64,000 nt of DNA from Vespula vulgaris (lineage: Eukaryota; Arthropoda; Insecta; Hymenoptera; Vespidae): NCBI RefSeq assembly GCF_905475345.1, contig NC_066601.1, forward strand, positions 2,572,501 through 2,636,500. The letters run 5' to 3'. The translations under genes and the position numbers were made by a program. Below are positions 36,428 to 49,000 of this stretch, piece after piece; within the stretch, counting starts at the first letter, position 1, and the number at the start of each line of letters is the position of its first letter. The notes under the pieces are model-generated. The model ran no database searches. It was not told the origin of the DNA and saw only the letters and a program-made list of their open reading frames with translations.

Positions 36428-39410
36428 ATGGCCGAAGGACGGAAGAAGCTGGTGCAGTCGACGAAAACTCTTTATAAACTGAGCGTCTCCGCGATTGCAG
36501 ACAGATTGCTCACATACAGAAAACATCTCGTATATTTACCTGAGAACGTCCTCTTCGATCTCTATTATCAGGTTAAGAAATTGGCGATGAAAGAGAAGCT
36601 TCTTTTTTATTTTCTTACTCACTCGCGGTACATTATACATACGTTAAAAGAAAGACATAAAGATCCTTTATGTGTATTTTATTCGTAAACAAGGAATTAA
36701 GGAAACGTCGTATTTATGACGTCTTTAACAGCGACATTAGAATGTAGAATATTATTTTAGGTTTATTCGATTTTGTTTTCTACCAATGTTATTACATTGG
36801 CGGGGGGGGTTTATTGAATTTCGAATAATAAATTATACGTTAAGTATTCATAAAATGTTGTTCTATATGATAGGAATACCAATATTGTATTAATGAGAGA
36901 TAGATACAAAAACATATTATATGTTTTAAAGATCAATTAAAATAGATTTATTGTAGAATACGGTAAATATTTTTTGTAATGAAATATTTGTATAAACTAG
37001 GTTATACTAATGTACATAATGTGTATTTAATTTTTATGCAAAGATATAATAATATAGTTGAAGATTATTTTGGATATGAATTACCTCGGATGAAAATAAA
37101 ATTAAAAAAAATATTAATATTTATTTGTCATTTGTATATATATATGTATATATATACGTTTATATGTCATGATATATAATATGTATATATAGATAAATGA
37201 CATGCGATGTTCATGTAATAAAAAAAAATTTTTACAATTAGTAATTGTAACATCTTTTAGTTGTATCAAGAAAGAAGACTATGTTTACTAGGAATGGAAC
37301 TTGGAGACTTGGAAACATTTTCCAGGATGCTCAATGTCACAAATCGTCGTGTACATTTATTACAGAGCTTTCAGGTAAATTTTTGTAATGATCTTTGTCT
37401 TATGTGCCAACATCTCATACAGTAATAATATTATTACAATAATATCTGATTCTAAGGCCCTTATGGATCATGGGACAATGGTTGGAAAAGAATTAGCAAT
37501 CAGTTATGATATTTGCTGTATTCGCGTTGAAGAAAATCTTGCAGCTCATGATAAAGTAATAAATGTGGGCTTACGACTTGGTGAATTTCTTAGTGATGCT
37601 GGCTGGTATACGGAAAGTGAAAGGGTTTTATTAGCTTGTAAGAAACTGTCTATTTTGGATGAGCCAACTCCTGAAAATTTATGTCGTACATTAAAATGTT
37701 GTTGCAAGTATGTTTTAACATTCATGTGTTCGATGCTTTCTGCTGTAATATTCAGCAAGTTAAATAAAGAGTATGCTATACATTGTGATGTTTAGATTGT
37801 TACATGCACAAGCAGCATATTATACATTTCGTGGAGCAGCTGAAACGCATCAACTTGCTATGAATACGATACAGCAGCTAAGGTGTGGAGGACACACCAA
37901 CAATAATTATGCGGCATTATATGGAGAATTTAGTGTTCTTTTTTTTATTAGAAGTGAATATGATGAAGCATATAAGCAAGTATTTTGTTTAATACCATTT
38001 TATGAAGACAATAGATTATGTAAATAGTTGCTTTTATGATAAGATTTGCTATATTATGCTTTAGGTGGGGTATAGAAGCATTAAAACAATTAAAACCATC
38101 CTTGCCACCACGGGTCATAATTGATGTTTTAAGACAAGTAGCAAAATCATGTGTAGTAAAACGAGAATTTCAAAAAGCTGGTTTATTAATCAGACAAGCG
38201 GTTTATCTTGCAAAAGAAATTTTTGACACAGACCATCCAAAATATAGCGATGTTTTAATAGATTATGGATTTTACCTATTAAATTACGATTGTATTGTGA
38301 ATAGTGTGTCTGTTTATAAGGTAAATAGTTTTTATAATATGTTCATTTTTATTAGTATATCTATAGTTTTATATATATTAATATTTTTTTTAAATATTAG
38401 GCTGCATTAGACATTAGAAAGGCAATATTTGGAAAGGCTAATCTCCATGTTGCATTAGCACATGAAGATTTGGCATATGCTTTGTATGTTCGAGAATATA
38501 ATTCAGGGAAATTTCAAGAAGCAAGGTAAAATTTAGTTTTTTAAATTTTTCAAAATGAAAAAAAGTACATATGAATTTTTTATGTACAGTGACCATGCTG
38601 GCAAAGCTATAGATATAATGGAAAAACTTTTTGCTGGAGTCCACATTATGTTAGCAAGTGCAAAAAGAGTAAAAGCATTAATACTTGAAGAAATAGCTTT
38701 AGATAATGCTCCAATGCCTTTATCGGAGCAGACTTTATTACAAAAATCTGAATGCTTGCATTTATCTGCCTTACAACTTTCAAAAACAACATTTGGTGAA
38801 ATAAATGTTCAAACAGCAAAACATTATGGCAATTTGGGTCGTTTATATCAAAGTATGAGAAAATTTGAGGTGTGTATGATGCTAATGTCATATGATATTT
38901 TATATGCATGATTCAACAAATAAAAAATTTTTTATATAATTATATTTAGGAAGCAGAAGCAATGCATTTAAAATCTATAAGTATAAAGGAAAAATTATTA
39001 GGACCTGAAGATTATGAGGTTGGCTTAAGCGTGGGTCATTTGGCCTCGTTGTATAATTTCCATATGAACCGGTACAGGGATGCAGAAAAGCTTTATTATC
39101 GCAGCATTGCAATTAGTAAGTTATATTCTCCTTAGTGCATCTTAAGAACTTTTTATTAATACTGGAACTGTTTCTCTTAGGTTTAAAATTATTTGGAAAA
39201 AGTTATAGTGGCTTGGAATACGATTATCGTGGACTTCTACATGTTTATACAAAATTAGACGAACGTGATAAAGTGTTGGAGTATACAGATATTTTTAATC
39301 ATTGGAAAGAACTTAGAGATAAGTACGCACAATCAGAAGATCAACCTATTGATCTTCAAAAACGACCACAGCCAATTGAGGAAGTAATTAGTGCGTTTTT
39401 TTCTATGTGA
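36428..39410 (+). CDS. APPBP2: Amyloid beta precursor protein-binding protein 2 (PAT1-type cargo adaptor)
   Basis: Nine exons: 36428-36571, 37261-37374, 37457-37707, 37796-37975, 38065-38320, 38401-38525, 38590-38869, 38950-39115, 39181-39410; 1,746 nt, 581 residues (human about 585). The start gives MAEGRKKLVQSTKTLYKLS, then YLPENVLFDLYYQLYQERRLC across the first junction in shorter pieces. Conserved stretches include ALMDHG, GEFLSDAGWYTESERV, VVKREFQKAG, HPKYSDVLIDYGFYLLN, VQTAKHYGNLGRLYQSMRKF and SGLEYDYRGL. These are TPR-type helical repeats through most of the protein. Orthologues bind microtubules and the APP basolateral signal and also act as a substrate receptor of a Cul2 ubiquitin ligase. 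Intron 4 uses a GC donor (37976-37977). YY1/Pho-like AAAATGGCCG overlaps the start codon. Confidence 0.96.
36572..37260 (+). other. Intron 1 of APPBP2
   Basis: A 689-bp AT-rich intron with a GTTAAG donor and a CTTTTAG acceptor. It contains a G8 run near 36801 and TA/TATG repeats at about 37135-37190. No other feature is seen. Confidence 0.7.
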
Positions 39411-40366
39411 TACTATATTAAGAAAATCATCTAATGTTGGTAATTTTCATTAGTTTAATTATCACATGTTAATTTGATTGGTAAGGACCTACATATTATG
39501 ATGTAGATTCAAAAAAATTTTCAAAACTAGCAATTCGTAAGTCAATCTCCATTAATTGTATCTCCATGTATAGATCTTCTATTACTACAATTGCACGAAG
39601 ATTTGTTTTATTTTTTTAATATAGATATATAACAGAGCGATAAACTAGCATTTTTGTGAATTAATGAATGAATTATATATGTACTGCATCATACTGAAAT
39701 ATCCTTAATTGTTCGACTATCCGTTTTTGCACTTTTGCACATCCTACGGTTAACGTAATAATTAGCCCTTAAATTTATAGGAGTTCCTGTTATTGATTTT
39801 AAACAAATATATCTGATTATAAGTGTAAACATTTTTTTTTTTATTACAATTTGTTATTGACTTAAATAATTGGTGTATAAGATTTAAATTCATTGTAGAA
39901 TAAATTTGTTTATAATGTTTATAATGAAACAAAAATCTGTTTATAATGTTCATTAATGCAAGAATATATAATATTCTTATATAGAATGTTAGAATGTAAA
40001 AACTTTTAATCGTTATTAATAATAGAAAATAACAACATGCGCAAATAACAGATCTCTGTTATGTACAGTTGAGTTTAGTATAATTTGTACATATGTGATT
40101 GTAACGTGTATTACAAGGTGTGTAAACGCCTTTTTTTATGTACTTGCTTTTACTTACTCTGCAAAAAATTTAAGTATTTACTTTAGAGAAATTATTTTCT
40201 GAAAAAATTTATATTTAATATTATCTGCACTTATAGTGAATCAAAAAATTATAATAGCCATATAGTAATTGTCACAACATTACATGCGAGATTTTCTTAA
40301 ACTTAAATAGCATATTTGCAAGTTAACTTTTCTCTTGCGTATTTTCTTTTTAGAATGTAAAATGTG

Positions 40367-40429
<63 letters not shown>

Positions 40430-41438
40430 ACTTTATGAAAACTTATGTAATTATAAGTGTCTTTGTTTAGCTTATAAATACAAAACTTGACGACACCAAA
40501 ATTTGATAACAATCATATGACTGCAAAGAGAAAACACATATATATGTATAAATAATAATTTACAATTTTATCATATTATATATAAGAAACAAAAAATATA
40601 AAACAAAAAAGAGTGCAGCGCTTAAGCTTTATACTAGGGGTTAAGTGAAAATAGGGCAACTGTTCATATGTTAAACAGAGTACTTGAGTCAGATTATATT
40701 TTTACCAATAATTTTTTACGAAATTTTCATAATTCTATTCTTCAACCTTCTGAAATCATATGTAACGAGTTATATATATATATATGTATATATACATATA
40801 TAATTCGTTGGTTTGCTCCTTTTATATAGTCTAAGTCGCGTTATAAAATCGGTCAGACAAAATATTTTTTAGTAACCGGGACAAACCAATAAACAAATAT
40901 ATATTAAAATCATGATCAGGATCGTGCGAAAATATTTTTCATCCAGTGTCAAAAATGAGTAAATTGTAGTTTTTTATCTGATGTTCATACAAAGGAAATT
41001 TTATTGTTGTAAAAGAAACATTTTTATAAATTAGTTATATCGAATTTTAAGGGCTGTTTATTTAAAAAATTGACATCATTTTTTAATATAATATAAAATG
41101 AAACGTTTTAAAAATTATTTTAGTTCATCGATGTGCCAAGCCATAGTATATAAAACATAATTTGACAAAAATTTTATAGTGTAAATATTTTTGTGAACCT
41201 CGTATTTTTGAATAATATTAGCTTGCTTAAATAAAAACAAATCACACTTTTACGTAAATGTTAAGAACACAAATAAAAGTTATACAAATATTGAAAAAGT
41301 TATAATTTTGTTTTTATAGCTAACTGATTTTATTTCTCTACATACAGATTGATCAATATATATATATTAGAAACATTGTTATAAAAGTTGCAAATGTGGC
41401 AATAATTGATAAACAATCTGGTCGATTGCTTGAAATGA
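39411..41438. other. Convergent intergenic region, APPBP2 / PSMC5
   Basis: Two kilobases of AT-rich sequence between the stop codons of APPBP2 (plus) and PSMC5 (minus). It should hold both 3' untranslated regions; AATAAA at about 39898-39903 (plus) and TTTATT at 41329-41334 (AATAAA on the minus strand) are candidate polyA signals. A (TA)n tract occupies about 40372-40428. No coding exon was found. Confidence 0.55.
40372..40428. repeat. (TA)n microsatellite
   Basis: About 57 bp of pure TA dinucleotides between APPBP2 and PSMC5. Confidence 0.9.
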
Positions 41439-43208
41439 TTATTTCCACAACTTTTTAATGGACATATTTTTCTCTGAATCCTTTTGCATAACTTTCGCGA
41501 CAGCCATCTCGAAATCTTCTTGAGTTACGTGAACTCGTCGTTCTCTAAGAGCATACATACCAGCTTCTGTACAAACACCCTGAATATATAAGCAAAGTTA
41601 ATCATTTTTACACAATAAATATAAATAATATTTAATTTTAAAATTTTTCAAAGGAGAGAGAGAGAAAGATGATGAAAATAAAGATGGAATAAATATGAGA
41701 TTAAATAAAATTTTTACTTTTACTTCAGCTCCTGATGCACCAGGCATAAGTTCTGCAATTTTTCTTAAATTTATACCTCGTGTTAAATTCATTTTTCTAG
41801 AATGAATTTTAAGAATATCAAGTCTGGCTTCTTCATTAGGAGGTGGAAATTCAATCTTACGATCTATACGACCTGGTCGAAGTAAAGCAGGATCTAAAAT
41901 ATCTATTCTATTAGTAGCCATAATAACTTTGATATTTTTTGTTGCTTCAAAACCATCTAGTTGATTAAGTAATTCTAACATGGTCCGTTGAACCTAAGAA
42001 TAGCCAAATTGATAATATATTTCGTAATTTTTTAGTAGTGTTATATAAAAACGTATAAAAATTATAATAGTCAATATACCTCACTGTCACCACCAGATCC
42101 AGATTCAATACGAGAACTACCAATAGAATCAATTTCATCCATGAATATTATAGAGGGAGCATGTTCTCTTGCCATTACAAACAATTCACGAACCATTCTT
42201 GAACCTTCACCAATAAATTTTTGTACTAACTCAGAACCAGATACACGAATAAATGTACATTCAGTATGATGTGCAACAGCTCTTGCTAACAAAGTTTTTC
42301 CTGTTCCTACAATGTTTGTCAAATATCGTGTTGATATATTCTATCCTTACATAGGTTATTTTGATATTTTATTAAAATTAAATTTTGTTATATTTATACC
42401 TGGTGGACCGTATAAAAGAACACCCTTTGGTTGAGCAATACCAAGTGCATCAAATAACTCTGGATGTTTAACAGGCAATTCAATAACCTCTTTGATTTCT
42501 TTAATTTGTTTATCTAAACCTCCTACCATTTCATAAGTAGAATCTGGTACTTTTTCTACCATCATCAAAGAAACAAGCGGATCTACTTTGTTAGGTAAAA
42601 TTTTATGTAATGTATAACTTTCATTGCGTAATGCTACTCTTGAATTTGGTGTTACATCATTGATATCAATATTTTTATCCAAATCTACTACAAATTTTCC
42701 TTCAGGATGAACCTTAACCAAAACTTTCTTTTTATCCATCGGTTTTACTACCTCTCCAACATAGGAACCTTGTTCCTGTAATAGCTGTAATTCTTCTCGT
42801 AACATACGCACTATGAAAGAGCAAAAATGATACAAGTTTATGAATGACAGACATTAATTTCTACTTTCAATTAATTACTATTTTTTATCAATTTTACTAA
42901 AAATTTTCACATATCTTAATAAAAACTTTTATATAAACGAATACCATCTAAATAAATTACCTTTTGCATTTAATTCATTACGCTGTGCTTGTAATCTTCT
43001 TAAGTTCTGGCTTTTCTCCGCTACTATAAGTTGTAACTCTTCGATCTTCGTTATATAATATGGTTTAAAACCTTCTCCTTTCGCATTCTTCTCATCTACT
43101 TCCATCTAAATTATAATAAAAGTATAATTAAATAAATTTGATTAGTTTAAATGATACAAAAGACCATATATTAGGTTAAGTTATATTTACCCTATTTGTT
43201 TGAGTCAT
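41439..43208 (-). CDS. PSMC5: 26S proteasome regulatory subunit 8 (Rpt6), AAA ATPase
   Basis: Six exons in transcript order: 43208-43191, 43105-42961, 42810-42400, 42306-42080, 41993-41718, 41579-41439; 1,218 nt, 405 residues, matching the family (406 in human). The first coding exon encodes only MTQTNR. It is followed by an N-terminal coiled coil (SKIEELQL-like [19 protein letters not shown]), the OB fold ([20 protein letters not shown]) and the AAA module. The Walker A motif GPPGTGKT is split by an intron after GPPG; Walker B is [13 protein letters not shown]; the second region of homology is [18 protein letters not shown]. The C-terminus is SIKKLWK. The product is one of six ATPases of the 19S base ring that unfold substrates and open the 20S gate. 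Sequence conservation is very high, consistent with a housekeeping orthologue. Confidence 0.98.
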
Positions 43209-46025
43209 CGTTGAGATTTTACGTTGTGCTCGATAATAATAACAAAATTCTATTATTTTATAATTCCATCTAATTATTTATAAATGAATGAAAACTATGA
43301 GAGTTCACTTCTTTAATTCTTCGTACGAGAGCAACTAAGAAATGCTTGTCACTTTGTCGCCATCTTAGAATTTTATTTGATGTAGATTGCCATAACCTTA
43401 GCGTCATTAACTGCTTCGTGACCATTTTGAAAACGAAGCTGATTGGTTAATTCTTACAAGGAATATTCCAATCCAAGATCCGAATCGATCGAAGCGCCGT
43501 CTAGTGTTACTTTTGTGAAGTTTTATTATAGTTGGTGTGATACGAAATAACTGAAGCTGCGTGGTTATTATGCCTTAAAATAGGTATGTACAATTATTAT
43601 AAATAAATATATCTATCATTATTTATTCAATCAATTTTAAAGTATTATTACTTTTATTAAATACGTTTTTTTTATAAATCTTTAACTTTACCTAATATTT
43701 AACTTTAAAGTTGAATAGATATTCTTTTTCTATTTTTTACATCTACATTCGTTTTTTACGTTATTGGTTATTACATTTTACACAAATTCAAATATTATTC
43801 AGCAAATAATATTTGGTTATATTAAAGCTTCTCATTACTTTTTGCTTATAGTGTATATAACTTCAGCGATAGGTATGGACAAAATATGAACTATAAGCTC
43901 AATAGAAAAACACTGTCCTTCTTATATGTCTATTGCATCGGTATATTTATAAAGTTGTTAGATTACTCGTTAGAGACAAAAATCGTTGTATATAGTAAAA
44001 ATAATGATCACTACTTTTTCTTCATATATATTTTATAAAATAATTTCATCAGGATGTTTTACCTCATAGATAATGTATGGTATGATGAATAACCTTATAA
44101 TTATGATATATAGATAAATATTTGTAACATTCAAAATCATTTTATTTTTATTTTTATTATAACGTAAAAGTATATAATTACAATAGTATTTGTATAGAAT
44201 TTTCGGGGGAAACAATATGTACAACAGAATACATCTATAATGCATACTTTTATGCGCATGTGTCGTTGCGTGCGCTCGCGCATATGTGTATGTGAAAGAG
44301 TTTATTTAAATGTATAAAAATAAAAGTTCATTAATAAAAGAGGTACGAGTATCGCGGTTTCCATCCCGTTACGTTTGACAAACATGCCTCTCCTAATTTC
44401 TATTACCCGGAAAAATCGGGTTAATTTTTTTTTCTTTTCTTTTTTTTTTTTTAAATATCAACTTAATCTCTATATGTATTTTTTTTTTCTTGTTAATAAT
44501 GAAAATTTATTTGTTAGATTAGATTATAATCGTCGTTAGTTATGTTCGAGTTTTCTTTTTTTTTTCTGTTTTTAACAAAACATCATTTCGTTAAAAAAAT
44601 CGGAGATATGAAATAAGAAAATCAATTTCTGGGAGTGCGCCTACTATAATAATTAAACATACAATCTGTTTGTTCATTCAAGCATTTCTAAAATTCAAAT
44701 ATCAATTCTATTTTTATTTATAATAATTGTTTCGATATCTATTCAAGCTTTTGTATGTTTGTATATATTGATCGTATACCAGTCTAAAATTATTAAAAAG
44801 GAACGAAACTCATGGCTATGTCATTATCGACATCTCATTTCATTTTTTTTTTTTTTTTTTAATTTCATTAAGTCAAAATATGTTTGAAGGAAGGAATATA
44901 AATTATTGATTATTATATTCACCAGTTTCAAGATTAATATATAAAAATAAAGAGGATAACACACATAACGTTATTTTTTTAAATCATTAAAAAAAAAAAC
45001 ACAAAAAAGAAAAGGACATCATAAGAGCGAGAAGATTTATATTAACTATTATTATTTGGAATGTTTTATGTATTACTAGTTTACTTGTTTAGTTCATTTG
45101 CTTTCTAAAATATCATAAACATTTACAAGAACAATTTTTTTTTTTCAAAAGAGTGATTAAATTAAAGATAACTGATACATATCAAATTATTTAAGAAATA
45201 TATATTTACCGAGTGATAAATAAATAAATCAATAAGTATCAGTTATGTATATTCCCAATTATTTTGGGAAAGGTTTAAAATTTATATTTTTTTAAACTTG
45301 CATTTTTTATCATTTTTTTCCTAACATGTTGAGGTACATGTTAAATTCCTTATCTGAAATTCAACATCTCAAACTGTTCTTACAAATATTATGCAGATAT
45401 ATGGATATCGTGATATATCTTTACAAATGCAAGTATATAAATAAATAATATTTTAAAAAATATTAGTCAACTTTTTGTGAATTAAAAATTTTCTTATGGT
45501 TTATAATATAATAATAATTCTTGGCATCTTTAATTTTTTTATTATTGTTTTTTTTTTTTTCTTTATTATTAAGAAAAAGACGAAGCCTAGAAATAGTCAT
45601 ATCTTTGTTTTAAAAAATCTTTATCATTTGGCCTTACCATTTTCTTTCTCGTTCTACTTTCTTTTATCATTCGAAGATGTAAAAAGTATTTCTTAAATGA
45701 TGTTATATTATTTGGCAACATCGAATTTCAGTATTTACAACTGAACCAGCTGCAAAGACCACCGTCCAGCGGCTGTGTCTTCAATATAATTATCTTTCGA
45801 TTAGTCCTCGATTTATCACTATACTTATACTCTCTCGTTTATTTAAAGAGAGTCAAAATTGGATTCTCGATCACTAACCTGTAATTAATAATAAACCTGA
45901 TTTATTTACGCGTTAGAATTTTTCTATTAGTTCGTAATGGATATAAAAACAATTTATTCATTTCCACAGTCGATAATGGAAAACTTCAATAATAACTACA
46001 TTTCAGTAATAAATAAAAATTTTTA
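43209..46025. other. Intergenic region between PSMC5 and the giant membrane-protein gene
   Basis: The left 200-400 bp is the probable PSMC5 promoter and 5' untranslated region. The remainder is AT-rich with many T tracts (44420-44480, 44840-44862, 45548-45560) and an alternating purine-pyrimidine stretch at about 44252-44295. The right end should carry the 3' untranslated region of the minus-strand giant gene; TTTATT at 45953-45958 (AATAAA on the minus strand) is a candidate polyA signal. No coding exon was recognised. Confidence 0.5.
43356..43366 (-). promoter_or_regulatory. YY1/Pho-like motif in the PSMC5 5' region
   Basis: The minus-strand sequence AAGATGGCGAC matches the YY1 / Pleiohomeotic core ATGGC in the extended form common near starts of housekeeping genes. 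It lies about 150 bp upstream of the PSMC5 ATG. Function is inferred from motif and position. Confidence 0.4.
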
Positions 46026-49000
46026 TCATACTCTGTCCGGGCTATAAAGTGGTGGATGGTGAGGTGGAAGTCTTAAAGTACTTCCCAAATCCCGCTCAGC
46101 CATAGTATGTCCTTCACTACCATTATCTCTGGAATTTTTATTGTTCCTGGTATCTTTAATACTATTTGTTCGAGTAGCCGCTATTTTTGTAAATGGCTGA
46201 ATAGTTGTTTCTTCGCAAGACCTGGCCAAAATAGATCCCGCTTCAGCTAAATCCTGTCTAAGTAGTTTTGTTTGCGTTTGTATTGTTGTTTCACCACAAG
46301 AGCGTGCTAAAGTGGATGTTAGATCGCCTTGACTATCACAATTCTTTAGAACTTTTGTTGGTGGTTCTATAGTAGTTTCTCCGCATGATCTAGCTAAGGT
46401 TGATTCGGCATCCATCATTCTTGTTACTGTTGCTGATACCTATATTACGTAAAGGCAGATTATTATTTCAGGTGGTTAAATGCTTCTTTGTTTTTTGTCA
46501 TGTATATTACGTAAAGAATACCTGGAATCCGGCACTGACAAGTGCACCAGTTGACACTGCAGATGCCCTTGCAGCTTGTAAATCAGATTCTTTACAATCC
46601 TTTGTACTCGATATACTTTGTTTTCGATTTCCTGGATGATGAGAACCATTGTCGAGGTAATTTATAAGTTTATGTTCGTCTGTTACAAATGTGCTCAGAG
46701 TTGTTTTATAATTTTGTGGTGACTGAGGAGCCGATCGATATTTGGCACGTGGAATCATAACAGTTAAAGAACGGTCTCGTTGTTCGTCATTAGTCATTTC
46801 TATGTATATAAAAAGCTCAAATGCGTAAATTAGCATAAACGATCGATAAATATATCTAACTTTCATGATATATCAAACCTGATGCAGCTGCAATAGGTTT
46901 TCTTGGCGGATGATGTGATTTTTCACTAATTTTGCGGATTGGTCTCTTCATTGGAGGTAATGGTGCTATCATTTGTGGCGGTGGTGGTAAAACATGTGGC
47001 ACGTGATAAGGAATAGTTACATCTCCGACACTATCTTCACTGCTAGTGTCACCACCTGCTCCGGAAATCATTGCACGAGTATCTCCAGAAGTATGTTTGT
47101 TATGAACGGGTTGTCTAAAGCATGCTAAGCCTACACATACAGCTAGCAAGCCCAATAAAATGGCTCCTGTTGTTACCAGAGCTATCAGCATCACTATGAA
47201 TGAAATGAAAAAAAAAAAAAAAGAGAGGAAACGAAAAGAAAATGATTAATATCTATATATATCATATTTATAATAATTCATAATAATATTAACCTTTTAA
47301 ATTAACTTGACATCGTTGACCACTGTACCATGGGAAACATTCACAAATTTCTTGTCCATGAATATTAGTAACACAATGTCCTTTATTGTTACATCCTGCG
47401 CAACCTATCGGTGCTTGCGAACATATTCTTCCAGGATATGCAGGATTCTCTGATAAATCTGCCCAACCTTCCTTACAAGAGCATTGATAAGATCCTCTCA
47501 AATTAAAACAGGCTGCATTTGGTGAACAATCGTGATGAGGACCATCCTCTTCAATCGAACATTCATCAAAGTCTGATGCATGAATCTAAATAATATATGA
47601 AATTACAACATTAACAAATGCTAGTCACCATACAATTATATTATATATATATATATATATATATAATATCAAGTATTTTTTGTTATTAATTTACCAATTC
47701 AAGATTTTTCGAAGCATAAACTTCAGTACCACCCAAACTATAATTACTGCCAACTAAATATTTCCGAAGAACTTCTTTTAATCTGGTTTCATTAGCATTG
47801 TCGCTAAGTTGTACATGAAATACCACTTTGACTGGATCAGAAGTAAATTTCGAAATCTTAAGAGCTCTGTAGATATCTCTAAGATCACTTTGCATTAATG
47901 TTCTATCTAAAGCATCTTTCACTGATCCAGCAAGTCGTCTATATATTAGAGATGTAGAATCGTTCCAACTTTCTCGATAAGCTACAGGTTCGTGTCCAAT
48001 ACGATCCAATCCAACATGAAGAGTATACGTATAAGTTGCTAAAATAAGAAATAATTTAATGTTTATTTAATTGTAATTTTCTATTTGGTTAACAATAATG
48101 ATTTATTATTATTTAAAAGTATTTACGTTTACAAGGTCGATCTGGGAACATTCTTGCGAATCCTGGTCGACAGACGCATCTCATTTCATTTTCTACTTCT
48201 ACACATGTTTCTGCTTTAGACCCTTTGCATTCTGGTGTGCATTGATTGGTAGGTCGAAGAGGTACTATAGGTGCACCTAAAATACCTCCAGCCAAAACCC
48301 TATGGATTTCATTGTTTGTAGGATTTTGTTCGTCCCTTGATATATCTTCTTCGCCATATTCTGCTTCTACCTGTATATAAATAATTCGTGAAGAAAATAT
48401 TCAATGATCAACCCCTTTGACGTTTCAATATTTTTACGATTTATTTTTTATATTTAATTTTCATACCTCTTCAGCACCAGGCTCGGGTGGCTTTTGATCG
48501 CTCATTACCACAAAGATCGAATCATTATCGATACTATTTTCATAAATTGATGGTAACCGTGTTACCATAGATTGCAAAATATTTGATGTCATAGTAGTCA
48601 GAGTATTGGTTGGATGAAGAAAAGTTTCTGTTACTGTTTCCACAGTAGTCGAAGTCATTGTATGTGTAAGCAAAAATGTTCTTGTTGTTGGTGGCAATCC
48701 TACTGCAAATGTTTCTATCTTCGTTAATGTTGACATTTTAATCCGAACGATCTACAATATATAATATTAATATATGTATATACAATAGATATTTAATGCT
48801 GAGTGATAGATGTGTAAATTACCTCTTTGGGTTTTACACCGACATTTGTATCAGAGACATTTTCATATATCACTGTTCCTACGTTAGGTTTCACAGTTAC
48901 CGAAGTTGTTTCATTTATTTTAAACTCCACATATCCTTTCGTTAAAGAAGGATCACTACTTTTTAATGATTTATTCGTTTGTATCGGTACTACAGGTATT

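Noticed and set aside
40600..41330. Possible degraded transposon in the APPBP2-PSMC5 spacer
   Set aside because: No terminal inverted repeats, target-site duplication or transposase fragment could be found by eye.
43500..43584. Possible first exon of a plus-strand transcript ending AAATAG|GTATGT, divergent from PSMC5
   Set aside because: The donor-like sequence is good, but no plus-strand coding exon follows and no acceptor could be matched, so it is left as unproven.
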